From positions 1-64,000 of the forward strand of contig CAJQUW010007833.1 of NCBI GenBank assembly GCA_907163375.1: DNA of 64,000 bases, in the 5' to 3' direction. Source of the DNA: Prostheceraeus crozeri (taxonomy: Eukaryota > Platyhelminthes > Polycladida > Euryleptidae). Below the pieces are notes generated by a model. It saw only the letters and a program-made list of their open reading frames with translations, ran no database searches and was not told where the DNA came from. Below are positions 1-14,186 of this stretch, in pieces (the first letter of the stretch is position 1; each line of letters opens with the position of its first letter). The translations under genes and the position numbers were made by a program.

Positions 1-1009
1 ACCATAGAGCAGAAGGAAATGATACTATTTTACAGATCGTTCGTGTCATGACAGCCTTGGATAGGTAGTGTTTGTTAAATTAGCAACTCGATGACCTGCT
101 ATTGTTTCATCGATGAACCTCAAGAGAATCTTCTTGAGCGAGATCATGTCGTAGGCAACCTGCCACTGGTAGAGAAATGAAACATGAATTTAGCAATGTT
201 AAAATCATGCCTGTGATAATTGAATTAAAAATTTGAGATTTTAGCCAAAAAAGCACGTATAAGAAAGGGATATCTAAAGTACGGGATATGAAGGCTTAAG
301 ACTACTACTTGCATCCTGCGGCCTAACTTTATAAGCAGGCTTTCGTAACCGAAAAATTTGCATCTCATTAATAAAACTTACTATACATTACACGGGCTTC
401 AAAGCGTTTATCTACAATATTTCGGATCATAGAGTAATTATCACTAGACGAAATGACCTACTTAATCTTATTAAGGAAATCTTACAAGTTCTGACCAGAA
501 AGTACCAGTCGTGCCAAGTCTTATTAGCAAATCTGATCAGATCTGATAAGATCTCATTTGTGATTTTTAGAAATCTTTTGAGTAGGAAAAAAGTTTTATC
601 TTGGTTTCAATCATATATTGTGCCATGTGTTCAGCAGATTTAAGCACTGAAAATTTATCGTTGCTTTGACTGAATCGGACATAAGTTTTTACATTTCTGT
701 CCTTTTATCCATTAACATATCAGTGTCCGATCTGAAAAGATTAAATGATGCAACTTAGATAAGTCTGGTTCTTTTTGGTCAGGAAATGTAAGTTTTTATT
801 AAAAAGTTTTATCAGCACTTTGAGAATTATGAACCGATTCGTAAGAAATGCAGTAATGTTAGAGATCGCATATAAATATCACTTATCGGTTGTCGACAAT
901 TGCTTTAGAAATAAATCTTCAACCACTTTCCGTTATTCAGTGAGCTCTTATTAATGCTTTTAGGGGTGGGCGTCGTGAGTGGCGACGCAGTTATCATTTT
1001 TGCTGGAGT
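1..1009. other. No gene recognised
   Basis: AT-rich sequence without a convincing reading frame or repeat boundary. A short perfect palindrome, ATCTGATCAGAT, lies at 531-542 and is followed by a partial echo of itself. Nothing else stands out. Confidence 0.5.
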
Positions 1010-1580
1010 GGAGGAGTCTATCAAATGATAGGATCGGAATAAAGTAGGACGAATCTAATGCAAAACTTTATTTACTCTCGTTATAGTGTCAATGTAAGCT
1101 GTCACTTTCTTTTCAAACCAAAAGTAGAGACAGCATAGCTGCAACGATTCAATAGTTGAGGGAATGAACCGTGATAGTGAAAAAAGCATTGTATTTTCAC
1201 TCGGTGATTTTGCAGAGAAGACAAGCCTTCCTAGCCTCGATCACACCTATGCGCCAAAGGTAACATCAGAGACAAAAATGAAACACTAGTTTGTTTGAGA
1301 ACATTACCTTTAACCCTCACGTTAATCGTGTGTGATGGCTCCTCTAATATATTAAAATCGAAAATGTGCTCATATTTTTTGGAGAAGGATGGGGGATTTT
1401 CCTGCCTGGTAAAGACTGGAGATTTCCGTGTAAAGCACACATTAAGAAGATGGGAGGAGCCGAGTCGTATGCATTCAACTGAAAGCAACATCTGATCAAC
1501 TTTCATCGAAAATGATTGATAACTGATACAGCAATGATCACTAAAGATAGGTTCAGGTAAACCTATAATGAACTATGCTG
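1010..1580 (-). repeat. Decayed copy A of a hAT-like MITE family
   Basis: Read on the minus strand, this stretch parallels the interior of the complete MITE at 34832-35464. Matching blocks include the part around 'ACCTGAACCTATCT', the part reading 'ATTAACGTGAGGG', and the part around 'CACGGTTCATT'. No matching terminal repeats or target duplication were found, so it is probably an older, eroded copy. The ends are approximate. The short open frames inside it are chance frames shared by the repeat copies. Confidence 0.6.
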
Positions 1581-1594
1581 TAGGTAGTGATGGA

Positions 1595-1643
1595 AATGGA
1601 AAATTTTCCAATTTTTTCCAAATTTTCTGGAAAATTTTCCATT
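1595..1643. repeat. Perfect 16-bp inverted repeat (hairpin)
   Basis: The arm AATGGAAAATTTTCCA at 1595-1610 is repeated inverted at 1628-1643 with a 17-base loop. Further GGAAAATTTT blocks follow. Such stacked motifs beside 'TAGTGATGGAAA' resemble ends of some hAT elements, but no partner end or target duplication was found, so only the inverted repeat itself is certain. Confidence 0.7.
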
Positions 1644-2400
1644 GGAAAATTTTGAAATTTATTTTTCGGTGATTGACGTTTTTTCCTTTGTTTTGGAGAC
1701 TTATTGTAGTCGTTTGAAAAGAATATGTATTATTCAAAGTCCGAAAACTTCTCTATCATGCCTGCATGTTAACGTTTGGTACCTGCACCTTTTCCATGTC
1801 TATTTCAGATCTTTCCAAATGAATTTCAGATTCCTCTAGCTGAATTTCAGATATCTATCACAAGCTCAACTTTGAAAAGAACTCATCTGAATCAATTCGC
1901 TTTAAGTCTTATGTGACAGCCTTTTTCTGAACAGCCTCATAATAAACATGCAATCCTAGGCTGATTGGTCGTCAACTCGACTCAGTTTTCATAAGATTTT
2001 AAACGTCAAAAGCCTATGAAGATATGCAATGCTAACGCTGATTTCTCATATGACGCTTGAGCGCCTTGGTCAAGGAACTAAGATTACTATTGAGAGCATT
2101 CATTCTCGAGGAAGCTCTCGCCAACGCAATGCTGCTACATAGAGTAAGTATGTTAGGTAGAGTGGTAACTCCGCATTTATTAAATCCCCAATGTGTATAC
2201 ACTTTCGATTTTATTAAATGAACTCAAGGGAGATACAATCGGAATTGCTTCAAAATGTGAGACATAGGCTTATCTATAATGTCACAACTAGTTTTCAGCA
2301 AAAACGAAGTTATACCGTCACTTCCTGTTGACTTACGGGGATTCAATTCTCGGAGTAAATTGTTAACTAGCGATGCATTAAGTGTAACATCTCATGTCGC

Positions 2401-2446
2401 CTGTGGCGGACCCAAGGGGGGGATGCCGGGATGCATCCCCCCCACC
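2401..2446. repeat. GC-rich hairpin resembling a hAT terminus
   Basis: The sequence TGTGGCGGACCCAAGG is followed by an 11-bp perfect inverted repeat (GGGGGGGATGC at 2416-2426, GCATCCCCCCC at 2433-2443, 6-base loop). A GTGGCGGA start followed by a G/C-run hairpin is a layout I associate with hAT termini in animals. The matching opposite end was not found, so this is called a solo or eroded end. Confidence 0.45.
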
Positions 2447-5400
2447 AGCTCAAACTTGATTGTGGATTGTAAATGTAAGCAATACATTTTGGCAATTAGT
2501 TCATTAAAAGTACAAGTAATGATCGTAGTCTGGAACATATTTGGCCCAGTTTCTCTGTGTTCTTATATAATAAAACATCTGGATTTCATTATCAGCATGG
2601 AGACATGAATTAAGGAAAGGCGAGAACCTCTAACCAAGGAATGAAGAGGTCTCTGCAGAAGTTTGCTTACATTAACACTGTGCATCTCTGACGCGCACAA
2701 GGCGCAGGTGACCTGTTATAATGCAGGATTATTACAAGTTCCACTTGAATTATGTCATTTGCAGATGTTATTCCTATCAAGTCCGGCAAGATTTCGTTAA
2801 GGTTGATAAGTGAATTCTGGACCTGAACGTACCAACCGAATTACGCGAGCGGCGAGTGGGAATGTGAGCTAATCCACTTGTTTTCCTGCAATATTCCAAT
2901 GAGAACACATGATTTGCACATTATGCCACTATTCCGCACTTAATAGATTTACACCCGATGTCATACTGACAGGAGGCCAAGTTGAATTACTGCTAGCTAA
3001 TCTTTTTCGTGCAAATTTTCATCCCTATCTGTCTTATCATTGGTTATTTAGGCATTTAACGAGTAAGCATTCACTTTCTGCAGAGAAATGATGACATGAT
3101 GCTTCACATTCTAGGTCGGTGGTACATAAGTAAGGGGTAACTCAGGGACAGACGTGTGTGCGTCGTTTTGCCAGCAGTTCGGACTCACTCGGCGTGAGGC
3201 CTCGGCAGGGTAATGCTTGGGTGTTCCTCTTTGGTGGCAACGGGAAGATACGTATGAGCTTGCGGAGGGAAGAATAAAAAAGGGTCTTAGTGTACACGAA
3301 CTTGGCCATGTAAGTAGGAAGCCGAGAGGCTGGCTACCATCTTACTGTCATGTATTAATAGGACGTTTAGAACTTTACTACGTCGGGATGCCTTTCGGAG
3401 AAGTATTCTTAGTAGTGTCGAGCGCAACAACTTACGAAGTTGAGAAGCTGAGGTCCTGATGGATGCTTGAGAAGGACGATGTGAGAGTGGAGACGTAAGT
3501 TTAAGTTGCGATCGATTCTCACGCGTGCTCAAGAGTCAGAAGAGCGTTCAACTGAGTGATAGGTTCGGGGTTAAATTTGAACTTGTATTTCCATTTACTT
3601 TTGAAAAGTCGTGAGGTTAACGTACAGCGGCAAGCTAAGCCAATTAATTTAATATTTGTTTTGTTGAATATCCACGCTCCCACCAACAGTGGCGTAATTT
3701 GCTCTTTCACAGATTTTATAAAATTTAAGAAACAATCAGTAAAATTAATTTCCATAGTATGTATATACTTGTAAAGTATCGTGCTTCATACTAAGCAAGT
3801 AATCGTATATGAAATACATTGGAAATCCTAATTAATTGATTTTAAAGGAATGGCTATGTAAGGATCCAATTCCAATTTAGCTAGGCTGAATATTAAGTCC
3901 ATTTTTGTTCGAGGATATCACAATGATTAAGGACATATAGGTGTAAATATTGTGATACAAAGATATCAAGCTCTAACAAATTGTTCAGTAACTATACGTT
4001 ATTTACAAAAGAAGCTGTAATTATGCTGTTGCTTGTATACACACCATATGGTGCTGCATTGACATCCGGATTTCTTACTAGAGATTGAGGCCTGTTTGAT
4101 GTTGAGACACCATCCACCCCTACAGAAATTCTGGGTCGATGCATGTCGACTAGGAGTTAGTGAGAATAAGGTACTATCTTGTTTCGATGAGCAGAACATG
4201 ACGACGAAAATTGATTGATAGATTCGCAGTGCTTCAGAATAGAAAATGTCTATCACTTAGTCAATGCTGAGGTTGTTAGTGGGGGGGGGGGGGGGTGGTG
4301 CTGATTTATTCTTTTACTTTTCATATTTGACTTTGTTGCTGTCATTTTATTTACCACTTTGCTAGGATTCACCTATCCAAATTTACCTAGAATTGTAATG
4401 GGAGCATTAAAGCTGCAGTAGCTGCGAAATGTTAAGAATTATTGTTATGAGAGCACAAGGTTAAGAGTTCATGGTTTCTTTGCGCAATAGGCACATAGTC
4501 AACGCCCAATTATCGAGTCGATAGAAATGAACGTTAGCAAAAAAGTAGCTTATTCAAGTGGTTGACATGAATAGAAATGTGTGCAGGTACGCGCGACGAC
4601 CGATCGAGGAAAAGCTGATCTTCGATTGGGAAATAAAGCATAAACACAATGCTTATTCTAGTTTTAACTACTGAGCAGGTGTCTATGTCTTAGATGGTCG
4701 AGTTTTGCGATAGGAGGTGCAGAACGAGGCAAATTACGTATTGAATCAATACTGTCAACCAAAATTTTGTCGGAATTGAGCTGTTAGTTGGAAAAGTTGA
4801 CAAGTTGATATTCCCATTCAAATAGTCTCAATTATTCTATAGTTTGTAATCATAAAATCCGGTTTGATAATCTGACATTTGATGATGGCTTATTACATCC
4901 AGTATCTAACTCTCCATGACATAGTAGCTTGCGGAATTGCCGGAGGGTCGGGAATAAATGACACGAGAATAATGTTAAAGCGAAGGACAGGAATACAGGT
5001 AATACCGTATTCAGGATATTTATGTGGACAATATAATTTTCCAGAAATGCTTGTTACAATATTCGAGATACTGTAATTTTATTCCTGAAGCTGCGAAAAA
5101 TGAGTAATCAGGTATTGCAGCTAAATTGTCTTCTACTCTAGTGATGAGAGCATGTTTTCGCAGATAGCTTGATAGATGGCTCAAACGAAGAAGCAAGAGC
5201 ATTACAATAGTTCATCAAAATTCCGTCTAGAGTTTATGTTCGAGAAATCAACGCAGGAATGAAAGGGAGAATTATAGTTATTTAAGAGGTTCGTGCGCAC
5301 ATATTACTCGTTTGACTGAGGGACAACTTTTTTGTGTAGATAATACATCCTCTCGGCTATCTTTAAGCTTTCGTAATTCTGATGCGTCGCGTTGTGATGC

Positions 5401-8400
5401 TGAGCACGGTTATAATAGGATAACTAAAAATGTGCGTTATAATGTGTCGGCGCTGCTTCTCGCGTCGATTGCTCACTTTTTGTGTGTCAGAATTAAATGA
5501 AATCTTTATATGTTGGATGATTTTACGAAATGAGCAACTATGCTGGAAATTATCGTATTAGACATCTTATGACACATGCACGAGACAGGAGCACATACCT
5601 TCAGCATATGTTATTTGCTTTCAGACGCTTAACATTATCTAGTAAATGCTGAAGAAGATGGTTTCATTTCTTTAGGAGGCTTAGTATCTCGGACGCTTTT
5701 CCGCTTTACCTATCAGGGATAATTCTTCCTTTACTTTTAAACAGAATACTGTTTTCGGCACATTCACTCGCCGAAAGTTTGAATTTTAGTTAAGCATGTC
5801 TATATCCTTTTTAAGCATAAATAACTTCAGGATTGGAGCATCAATTCTTCAGATTCTCTTCAGACATCAGTAGAATGCTGTTTGCGGGGTAAGGATTCTT
5901 TTCTCTTTTGATTTGGTGTGACGACTTGTGATAATCGGACTACAAGTGACATCAGGTATGTGTGGGTACTATCGGCAAAGGTCAAACGACGCTCAATCAC
6001 ATTTACGCGAAGCGTTATGTGTCCAGCGGATCACTGCAGTGATTCATGAACTAGATTGTTTAACTGAAGTAGATGAATTGCCTTGATCAGGTGCGGCACA
6101 GCGGGGAACTAAGTTGGGGTATGAGAGAGCAATTCGGTTACTTCCGATGTGCTGCTTCTACTCACTGATTAGGTTAAAATTGTATCTAGTGGAACTGCGA
6201 GGATTTTTGTGCAGTCTTGTGTGTTGCATGAGCTCATTTCCGTTCTAGAGGTTTTCTTCCGTTGTCCATTTTATGCTCGGCAGTCGCATGGATGCGATCG
6301 CTCGGAATGCCATACTGATGGATATCGAACGTAACGACGACTGACGGAAAAGACCTCGATGTGTTATATTTAGCCGATCTTGTACTATGAAGGCTTAAAC
6401 GACTAAGAGCGCCAACTGCGCCCGGCCGTCACACCACATTAAATTACAGTATCAGGAGAGACAAACCTCAACGAACCAACAACTACAAGCGCATAGAGGC
6501 CCAAAAATATCCAAAAATGGTCACCAAAAAGCCCAAACAGCAATGCCAATGAGCGGACCGAAAACAGGCGGGAAGTTCACTTTCGGGTAGTATGCTTAAT
6601 TATATCTATATCATTACATTATGGAAAGGGAAAACCTTGTAAAGGTTTACCATGCAAATGCTGTTTTGTGGAGATATTCAAGTTTATGGCTTTGTTTGTA
6701 GAATATAGTATTAGGTGCGATGTGCCATTGTAGAGTGTTGGGGAGTGGTGAAATCAATGTTTTACTTTCAACATAAAGCTAATTGCTGTGGCTTTTGGTC
6801 CGACGGTTGGAAGCTTCGTAAAGACACTATGAAATGGCAACACAAACATTTTTCCTGTTCTAATTCGATGTTTGGCGTTCTATTGGATTCCGACATGGTC
6901 ATACGCCAATGTCTCGAAAAAGTTGGCTTTGTTTTGGTAGCCTAAGAAGCCACGCTTGTTCATTTCATCAAGTTTGCACATATGGTTCCTGCTTGGAGTT
7001 CCAAGTTGAATCTTGTATTTCTGTTTTGTCGGCGTATTCCGGATGGGAATCCGGCTTCACGAGTAATTATGCCAGATGATCGTATGTCTAATTCTAGACG
7101 AGTAATACTGTTCACTGACTGCGATGCCATGGTCCATCAGAGTACACTGGGCATGTGTCTCTGTATAATGGCCTTGGTCAGCTCGGGCACTTTTGTGATG
7201 ATAAACGCGTCAATTCTGTCCACTCGTTGCATTGCGTAGCATAAATAACCTTACTATGCGAAACACGATTCCGCCTAAAAAACTGTGGGAAAAGCCCTTT
7301 CTCTGTTTGTCATGTAGAAAAGGTTTGACCCGTGAAATTCAAAAATTAAATCTTTGGTCTTTTCCAAAGATCAGGAGAGATTTTTTGGATGTCTGCCTGC
7401 ATGAATTGTGTTGGTATTTTTTTCTGTGTAAGTAGCATTGACAGAGTTATTTTTGTTTTATGGAATGTTTTTAGCGTTTTGAAGGGGATTGATTATGTTT
7501 TTTGTATGTATTTTTGATAGATGTAAGGGGGGATGGTTATGTATGGTATTTGGTTGTTGCGGTGCTTTTTTTCTATGTTATAGTTGTAGTTTGGTAGTGT
7601 ATGGGTGTATGATTGGGTGATTGTTGGGATTATGTCATATGTCCTATAAAATAAATCGTGATTCCTGAAAATACAAAAAATGGAAAAATTTTGCCAATTT
7701 AAACAAGCTAATTAATTTTTTGGACGGGCAGTAATTCGAAAAAATGCTCTTTTCCTACAAATTTTCATGTTATACAGGTACCTTTTTGGTTGACTACTTT
7801 CTATGATTATTATGTTCAAAAAGTTCATTTATATGGAGATACGGATTCTGCGTCTAAAATTACTTTGCTTCATTTCGAATCTATTTTTAATTGTCTGTGT
7901 TTTAATAGGATATTGAAGCCTTAGAAACATGTTCAACTTATGCGCTTTAACCTAAATATAAACTGTAGCATCTTAATTAAGTGGAATTAATATGATTATC
8001 AAGGGTTTTCATCAACCGTTAAGATGAAGTTTAAGATCAGTGGAAATTTCAGATTTTTCAATTCCATTTTCATCGGCAAGATAATATGATTCTACTTTAA
8101 GTTCCCTTCATGAATAATTCTGAATAGTAAAGTGAACCTTCATAATTATTAAAAAGTAACTATGATCATTGACTTTGATTGGTCATTATGCTCTCACGGG
8201 CGGTCCGTGTGTATATTAGTAAAATTGTATTATTCCTTTGCAATTTGCTGTTTGATCAGTAATTTGTAGTTTCTTCAAAAAGGATGCAGGAGTCAATTAT
8301 CTTGTAGAATGATCGGGGGTTTATAGGATTAGTTTTAATGGTTCGACTAGGGAGGCCTAGTTTTTAAAGCTTTAAACTCATATAGATGTTATCGGCTTAC

Positions 8401-8504
8401 TGGACAAAAAAACCGCGAGATCGCCCGATGATAGTGTGTCGCTGTATCAATTATAATCATTTGAAGACAAGTTGCTAAATGTCTTTACATTGGATGCCAA
8501 GCAT
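2447..8504. other. Long stretch with no supported gene
   Basis: Only short open frames with no recognisable domain or exon structure. A run of 15 G residues lies at 4281-4295, the longest homopolymer noticed in the window. Open frames at 6715-7435 are short, T-rich and in different frames, and match nothing I know. No tRNA, rRNA or repeat boundary was recognised. Confidence 0.5.
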
Positions 8505-8895
8505 GCCTCTCATGATGTTGAGTGTGCTCCACGGTTTTTCAGTCTTACAGGAGGAAATTCATCCTCTTCAAAAAATATGAGCTTACTTTCGATTTTAATG
8601 TGGCTTTAGAGAGCATCACACAAGCTAAGTAGGGGTAAGAGGTAAAGTATCAAACAGTTAGCCATTTCATTTTTGTTATGCTGTGATATGGTGGTAGGTA
8701 ATGAATCGTGCTTGGGACGCTTGTTTCTCTATAATCACGAGGGCAAATACAATGCTTTTTCATCTCCGGTTCATTCCTAACTATTACAGATTATGCATGC
8801 CAAGTGTCTGTGTTCTTTTGTTTGAGGAAGAAAGTTGCCATCAAGCAGTGAAGCCCATGTAACGAGATAAATAATTTTGTTTGCATTATTGGGTT
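8505..8895 (+). repeat. Decayed copy B of the hAT-like MITE family
   Basis: Colinear with 35035-35410 of the complete MITE at 34832-35464. Shared blocks in the same order include 'CACGGTTTTTC', 'TCTTCAAAAA', 'ACTTTCGATT', 'CGGTTCATT', 'TTCTTTTGTTTGA' and 'GAGATAAATAATTTTGTTT' with small changes. Terminal repeats are not identifiable here, so the copy is old or truncated. Confidence 0.6.
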
Positions 8896-11800
8896 AGTTT
8901 AGGCGATGGAGCTTATTTGTCGCAGGCTGCCAGAAGCTCGGGATGCGCCTTCCGGCTCGATTGCTTCAAACTGCAAAAATTAGTCTTTGCTCTATTTAGT
9001 ACTGGCTTCAACTCGAGTTCTTTATATAATTTCGAAAGTGTAACAATTGGAATATGAGTTTGCTCATTTACTGATTCCCACTGTCCTATGTATAACTTCT
9101 GCTGACTGACATCCGTTAAACCTTAATTATTGTATTTTCCACACTACCTTACTGTATGGGGAAGTGAAAGTTTTTAGTCATGAAAAACAGAGAGAATTTA
9201 TTGTAGTTATAAATTATTTACATTTTAAGGAATGTTAAGATGTATACAAGAGTTCATTCGGTGACAATCTCGAAGCATGTTGTTAGTCGTTTCCGTCGGC
9301 TCGAGTGGCGATCACGCATCAGAGCCTCTGGTTGATTGCGATCGGTACGAGCTGCTTTTTTTTGGGGAAGAGCCAGAAGTCGCAAAGGAGCGAGATGTGG
9401 TGTAGGAGGGTGTGGTGACGAGTTGAACACATCTGTTAGGAGTAGAGGACTAGTGTGTGTGGGAGGAGCGTAGTATGATGCAGCAAGGCTCGGCCGGTCG
9501 TTGACCGGATTTCGGTGCAGACAGATCGCAGTGCTATGTCTACGTATTTTTTGTTTTTTGGAGATCTCGAGTGAGAGAAGAAAGTTACTGGGTTCCTTAG
9601 ATCGACACAGGTGACGATGGTAGTGCTTTGATTTATTAAGGCTATGGCGTATAGTATAATTTATATAGTGTTGTTTAACACTGTCATAATGAATATGGTG
9701 AAGTATCATTATCTTTATGACTTTTCTGATAAACATCTATATTATTAATAGATACGTGCGGAGAGTATTTCAATATTTTTTATGAATGTAAACTACAAAT
9801 GCTGTTGTTGTTGAATGATGAATTAGAAAATGGTTTTGTCTTCTAAGCGGTGTGCGCGAAGGCGAGGTCATAATGTGTGATTTTTCAAAGCAATTAACTG
9901 ATGATGCTGAATAGCAAACATAATGTTTTTTGCCAAACTGTAATGCAAGTAAGTATAAGCATTATAAAAACTTTGGTACCACTTAAGGAGAAATAACTTG
10001 CTGATTATAACGCAGTCAGTTTACTGGCATGCAACAGCACTAATAATTTCGATTGCTCTCAGTGAACGTGTGATGCTCAATGCATCTTGATTGGTTTGAA
10101 TGATTTAACATTTTGAATGTGATTCAATGCTATACAGTTACCACACGATTACAGACCGTACTGTATCATGATGTGTACAACCCTGCCCGCAACTTTTTAG
10201 CGATTTAGATTTTTTTTCTGTGCAATTTGAAGAAGAAAAAAATATTGCGGTTCAGAGCTGCGAAAAGGGCGCAAATTCATGTTTTGTGATAGGCGATAAG
10301 ACTAACTTAACGACATGGTGACACATCGCTGACAAATTTAGTGATCTTGCAATATCACAAGTCCAAATTGATTTTATGTTCCAAAGCGACGATCCGATCT
10401 TGTTACGATTGTATTAATACTGTCGACGCCTGATGGAAGATTGTGTGTCATTTTGGGATATATTTTCTTCGCGTGGTCTGCAACTGCTGAATTGCAGAAG
10501 TCGAGGTGGACTTACCGAAGCTTAATCCGAACTGCGGGAATATGAATGTATGTCACAGTGCACAAGTCCACATAGCATGCTGAATACACAATGGGTATGT
10601 TCAGATTTGAGGGGCAACCACAAAACCCAAATGTTGTGATGGATCCATGGAGGAAGTACACATTGTTGATCAAAAATGGCAGTCAGCAGTGACACTTTTT
10701 ATCTGACATATTGTTTCTGCATTCGAAGTGTAATACATCGAGGCTTGTTGCGGCAGAAATCGGACTTAGGAAACGGATGTGATAGTTAGGTTACGAGCGG
10801 AAAGGAGCATAGACTACTAGGTGGATAATATCAAGACGGTAGGAGGAGGCACAGGATTCGAGCGCGAAGACAACGTGGGAATTATGGGGACTTATCCGAC
10901 GTGATTGACAATGGATCAGGCGGAAGACGACAGACGGATTCCTACGGAGAAATCGATGATTATAAGGAAATTTTTGAACACTTATAAAAGTCTTCATTGA
11001 AAAAGTTAGAGCTTTATTGTGTCCTGGGCCAAAATTTCAGTTTTTAATCAATTTTATGGCATACTTTCATAAAATCCTTGATTTGAGTTTCTTTTTAGAA
11101 TCTGAATAGTAATGTAAAACTTTGCCATCTTTTAAGTTAATTGTGATCTTTGCAATTTTTGGATTTAGTCTGTTTTATTGATAATGTTATGACTGTTTCG
11201 TGCCTGATATGTTGACGCAAAGGTTGTTATCATAAGAGAGCAATATAGTAGTATAGTAAACCCTCCCCTTTTAATTTAACACCGATATCAGTGTATGGTT
11301 TAATGAAAGGCGGATTTGTACAATATTTTTTACATCTGTATTGCTATATGACCGTCTAATATTGAGATAAAATAGTTTCAAATCACTTGGAGCAAATCTT
11401 TGATTGTAGATATATAAAGCAGATATTGTGATGGACGGTATTGGATAATGAGGATATCTGATAATTGCGGTGTGTTTCATACGCCTTTTCGATAATTTCC
11501 AAATGGAAACGAAAACACGATGTGAATCTATTATACCATTGGTTGTTATGCGGCAGCAGACCTGACTATTGGAATCAGAATAATGCAAGCACTTTTTCAC
11601 CTTTTATATGAATGGTTTATTGTGTTCAATGTATGCTTCCTAGCTTTATATGGTATTTAATTTGGGGCTACAGTTATCTATTACAAGGTTTAATTTATTT
11701 GCTTGTGTATGCTTCAAATCCCGAGGATTTTAGATTGATAGGTTAGGTGAGCTTGTGACAAGATTTATGTCAACACACGGATTTTTTTAAATTTGAATTG

Positions 11801-14186
11801 TTTCCCTATATTTTTAATAAACATAAGTATATAGTCGTATTATTTTTTATTGATAAGTCTGACTTTCTTTGATAAGATAGGGTTTCTATGTCGTCCTCCG
11901 TTTTACATGTATGTTAGTCTGGATATGGTACTTAGTACTCATTGGAGTTATGTACTACATAGATAGTTTCGAATGTATTAGCAAAGTACAGAACTGGATA
12001 TAAAGAGGTTCAATCATGATCTGATACGCAAAAAACATGCATTTTGGATATCTAGGCAGTTATCTTATTATGAGATCATATTATGGCCTTTAAATGGTCT
12101 TGCTTGACTAAGTAGGCCTAAGTGTTTGCCAAATTGTTAGAAAGAATAGCGCAGTACACTACCATAACTCGTAGATGATCTAGTATAATAAGTCCTAAAT
12201 GCACTATTTCTATAAGTGAGGAGTTGTGATTAGCCATATATGTCTCTGCAGCACTTGCTTTTTGGCCCACTATTGAGTGACTCGAACGAGTTTTTCTATG
12301 ATGGTTACAAGTTTACTGTACCGGTGTCTGTTCTTGGTAAAAGGTTATGTGTGGGCCAGTACCTCTATGTGCTGAAAATAGACGACTGTATGCAAAAACG
12401 GGAGGGATATCCAAAAACATTTAAAGTGGTATTTTGAATATTTGATATTTCCCCGATTTCTGTTTGTTGACACGCGGACAGTGTTGCAAAAACTCCTTTT
12501 ATGTGCTTGTCGAGATTACAGTAGAATTAGACAGTGTTGTTTTTTGTTGATGACAACAAAACACGACAGTACATGAACGCTGTAGTTGTATACTAATGAG
12601 TATTCAGGGATCAATCCTTCATCCAGTGTTAAGTAAGCCTTTCAGTCGTGTTGTGTGTCATCAGTGAAGTGAGTTATTTAAATAATGTGATAACTTTGGT
12701 GAAAATGTGATTTTGAAAAACTGGCACATGTGGGGGGGAAGATTAGAAGTTCATAATTTAATTTATCTGAAATAATCGGTGTTGAAAATTTATAGTTTGT
12801 CGCCAGCAAACAGTTTACACGAAGTTCCTTGTAAATTTTTGATCGAACATTTTATGCGAAAATGCTGCTCTATATTGGGCGCAAGTGTTAGTTTAATATA
12901 GATGATACTGTGATGGTGGCTCTCAAACATTTCATGGCGTGTATTCTATAGAACATTACCGTATAAAGTTACTATTAAGAAACCGTGAAGAACTACGTAA
13001 AAATAATGCTGTTTTGAGACTTATTTATATGCGAATTCCAAGTGCAATTATATTCTGGGGAAATCCGCTTTACCTTGGTGTAAAGTAAGCACTGCAATGA
13101 GGTTCAACACACCAATTTCATCAAGCAAGTGCGGGATCATCGGAAACTGTTCAAAGGCAACTGGTGATAGTGAGTATTGTGAAGAATTGCTTTTATGCCA
13201 ATTTGGATCGCGTAATCAATTTCTGTTTGGTGTTTTGCCTGGGATGATGGCGCGTCCACGATTAAAGCTTTTATATCTGTATTGTTGTTTCTAAGAATGA
13301 TATATTAACCGATCATGTGATGATGTAGTTTATGAATGTGGCTGTCAAGCTCGGATAACAAGACTTACATAGGTGTTTTTGGTGAATTGAAGAACCATTT
13401 AAACTAAAAATGTTCATTGTTTATTGTTTTTTATGATTTTTATTAGGAGGTATTATTATCATATTATTTTATTCATCCGATTTGTTATTAAAGGATCACC
13501 TGAAATATTATGATATCATTGATGTTTAATGTCGATTTTGTTTTGCAGTAGCAATAGCGTTCGTTCTTAACTGAAGTTTGATTGAATGCGAACAGGTTTC
13601 AAGTGAATAGAACATATTTCATTAAAAGGTAACAATTTTGATTAACAATGGCACAGGGGAAATGGGAACGTCGTTGACGCGGCATATGGCGATTGCGCGC
13701 ATCATGGGCGGAAATGTATTAATATGAAACGGTAAAAAGATGTAAATGAGGAGATCAAATATGCAAAGACATATTCGTCGCTACATGCCTATTTTTGGAA
13801 CAGCTTATTTAGCAATCATCGGCAGATTCATTTTACTTATTTACAAATAACGATCGTTCAGAAGGATTAAGAAAAGATGATCAATTTGTTCAAAGAACAT
13901 CTAAAGCTAGGTGATATTTCGAGGGGAATGGGTGGTCAAGCTATCGACTGTCGGCCCCTCATGCATCGACACGATAGAGTGGCATAAAATCAACATCAGA
14001 TCGCCTCTGAATGTATACTGACGGACGATTGACGACTCTGTGCTTTTATTCAGCTGAGCGTGTCAATTTCATAATCAGCGGCTTTACATTGGTAGCTGGC
14101 ATTGCATTGTCGCTTCGATATTGCGTTCAGTATCACATTGACAGAAACATTGGATAGTCTGCGGTCAACTGCATCAGATCTCAGCA
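8896..14186. other. Long stretch with no supported gene
   Basis: AT-rich DNA with scattered short frames. The longest, 160 codons on the minus strand at 9254-9736, is rich in H, R, S and P and shows no domain. It is not called as a gene. No RNA gene or complete repeat was recognised. Confidence 0.5.

Noticed and set aside
4281-4295. Run of 15 G
   Set aside because: Simple homopolymer; may be assembly- or slippage-prone and carries no other signal.
6715-7435. Three successive + strand open frames
   Set aside because: Different frames, T-rich, no recognisable motif on either strand, and no splice signals that would join them.
9254-9736. 160-codon open frame on the minus strand
   Set aside because: Low-complexity composition (H, R, S, P), no domain, no supporting neighbours or splice signals; likely chance.
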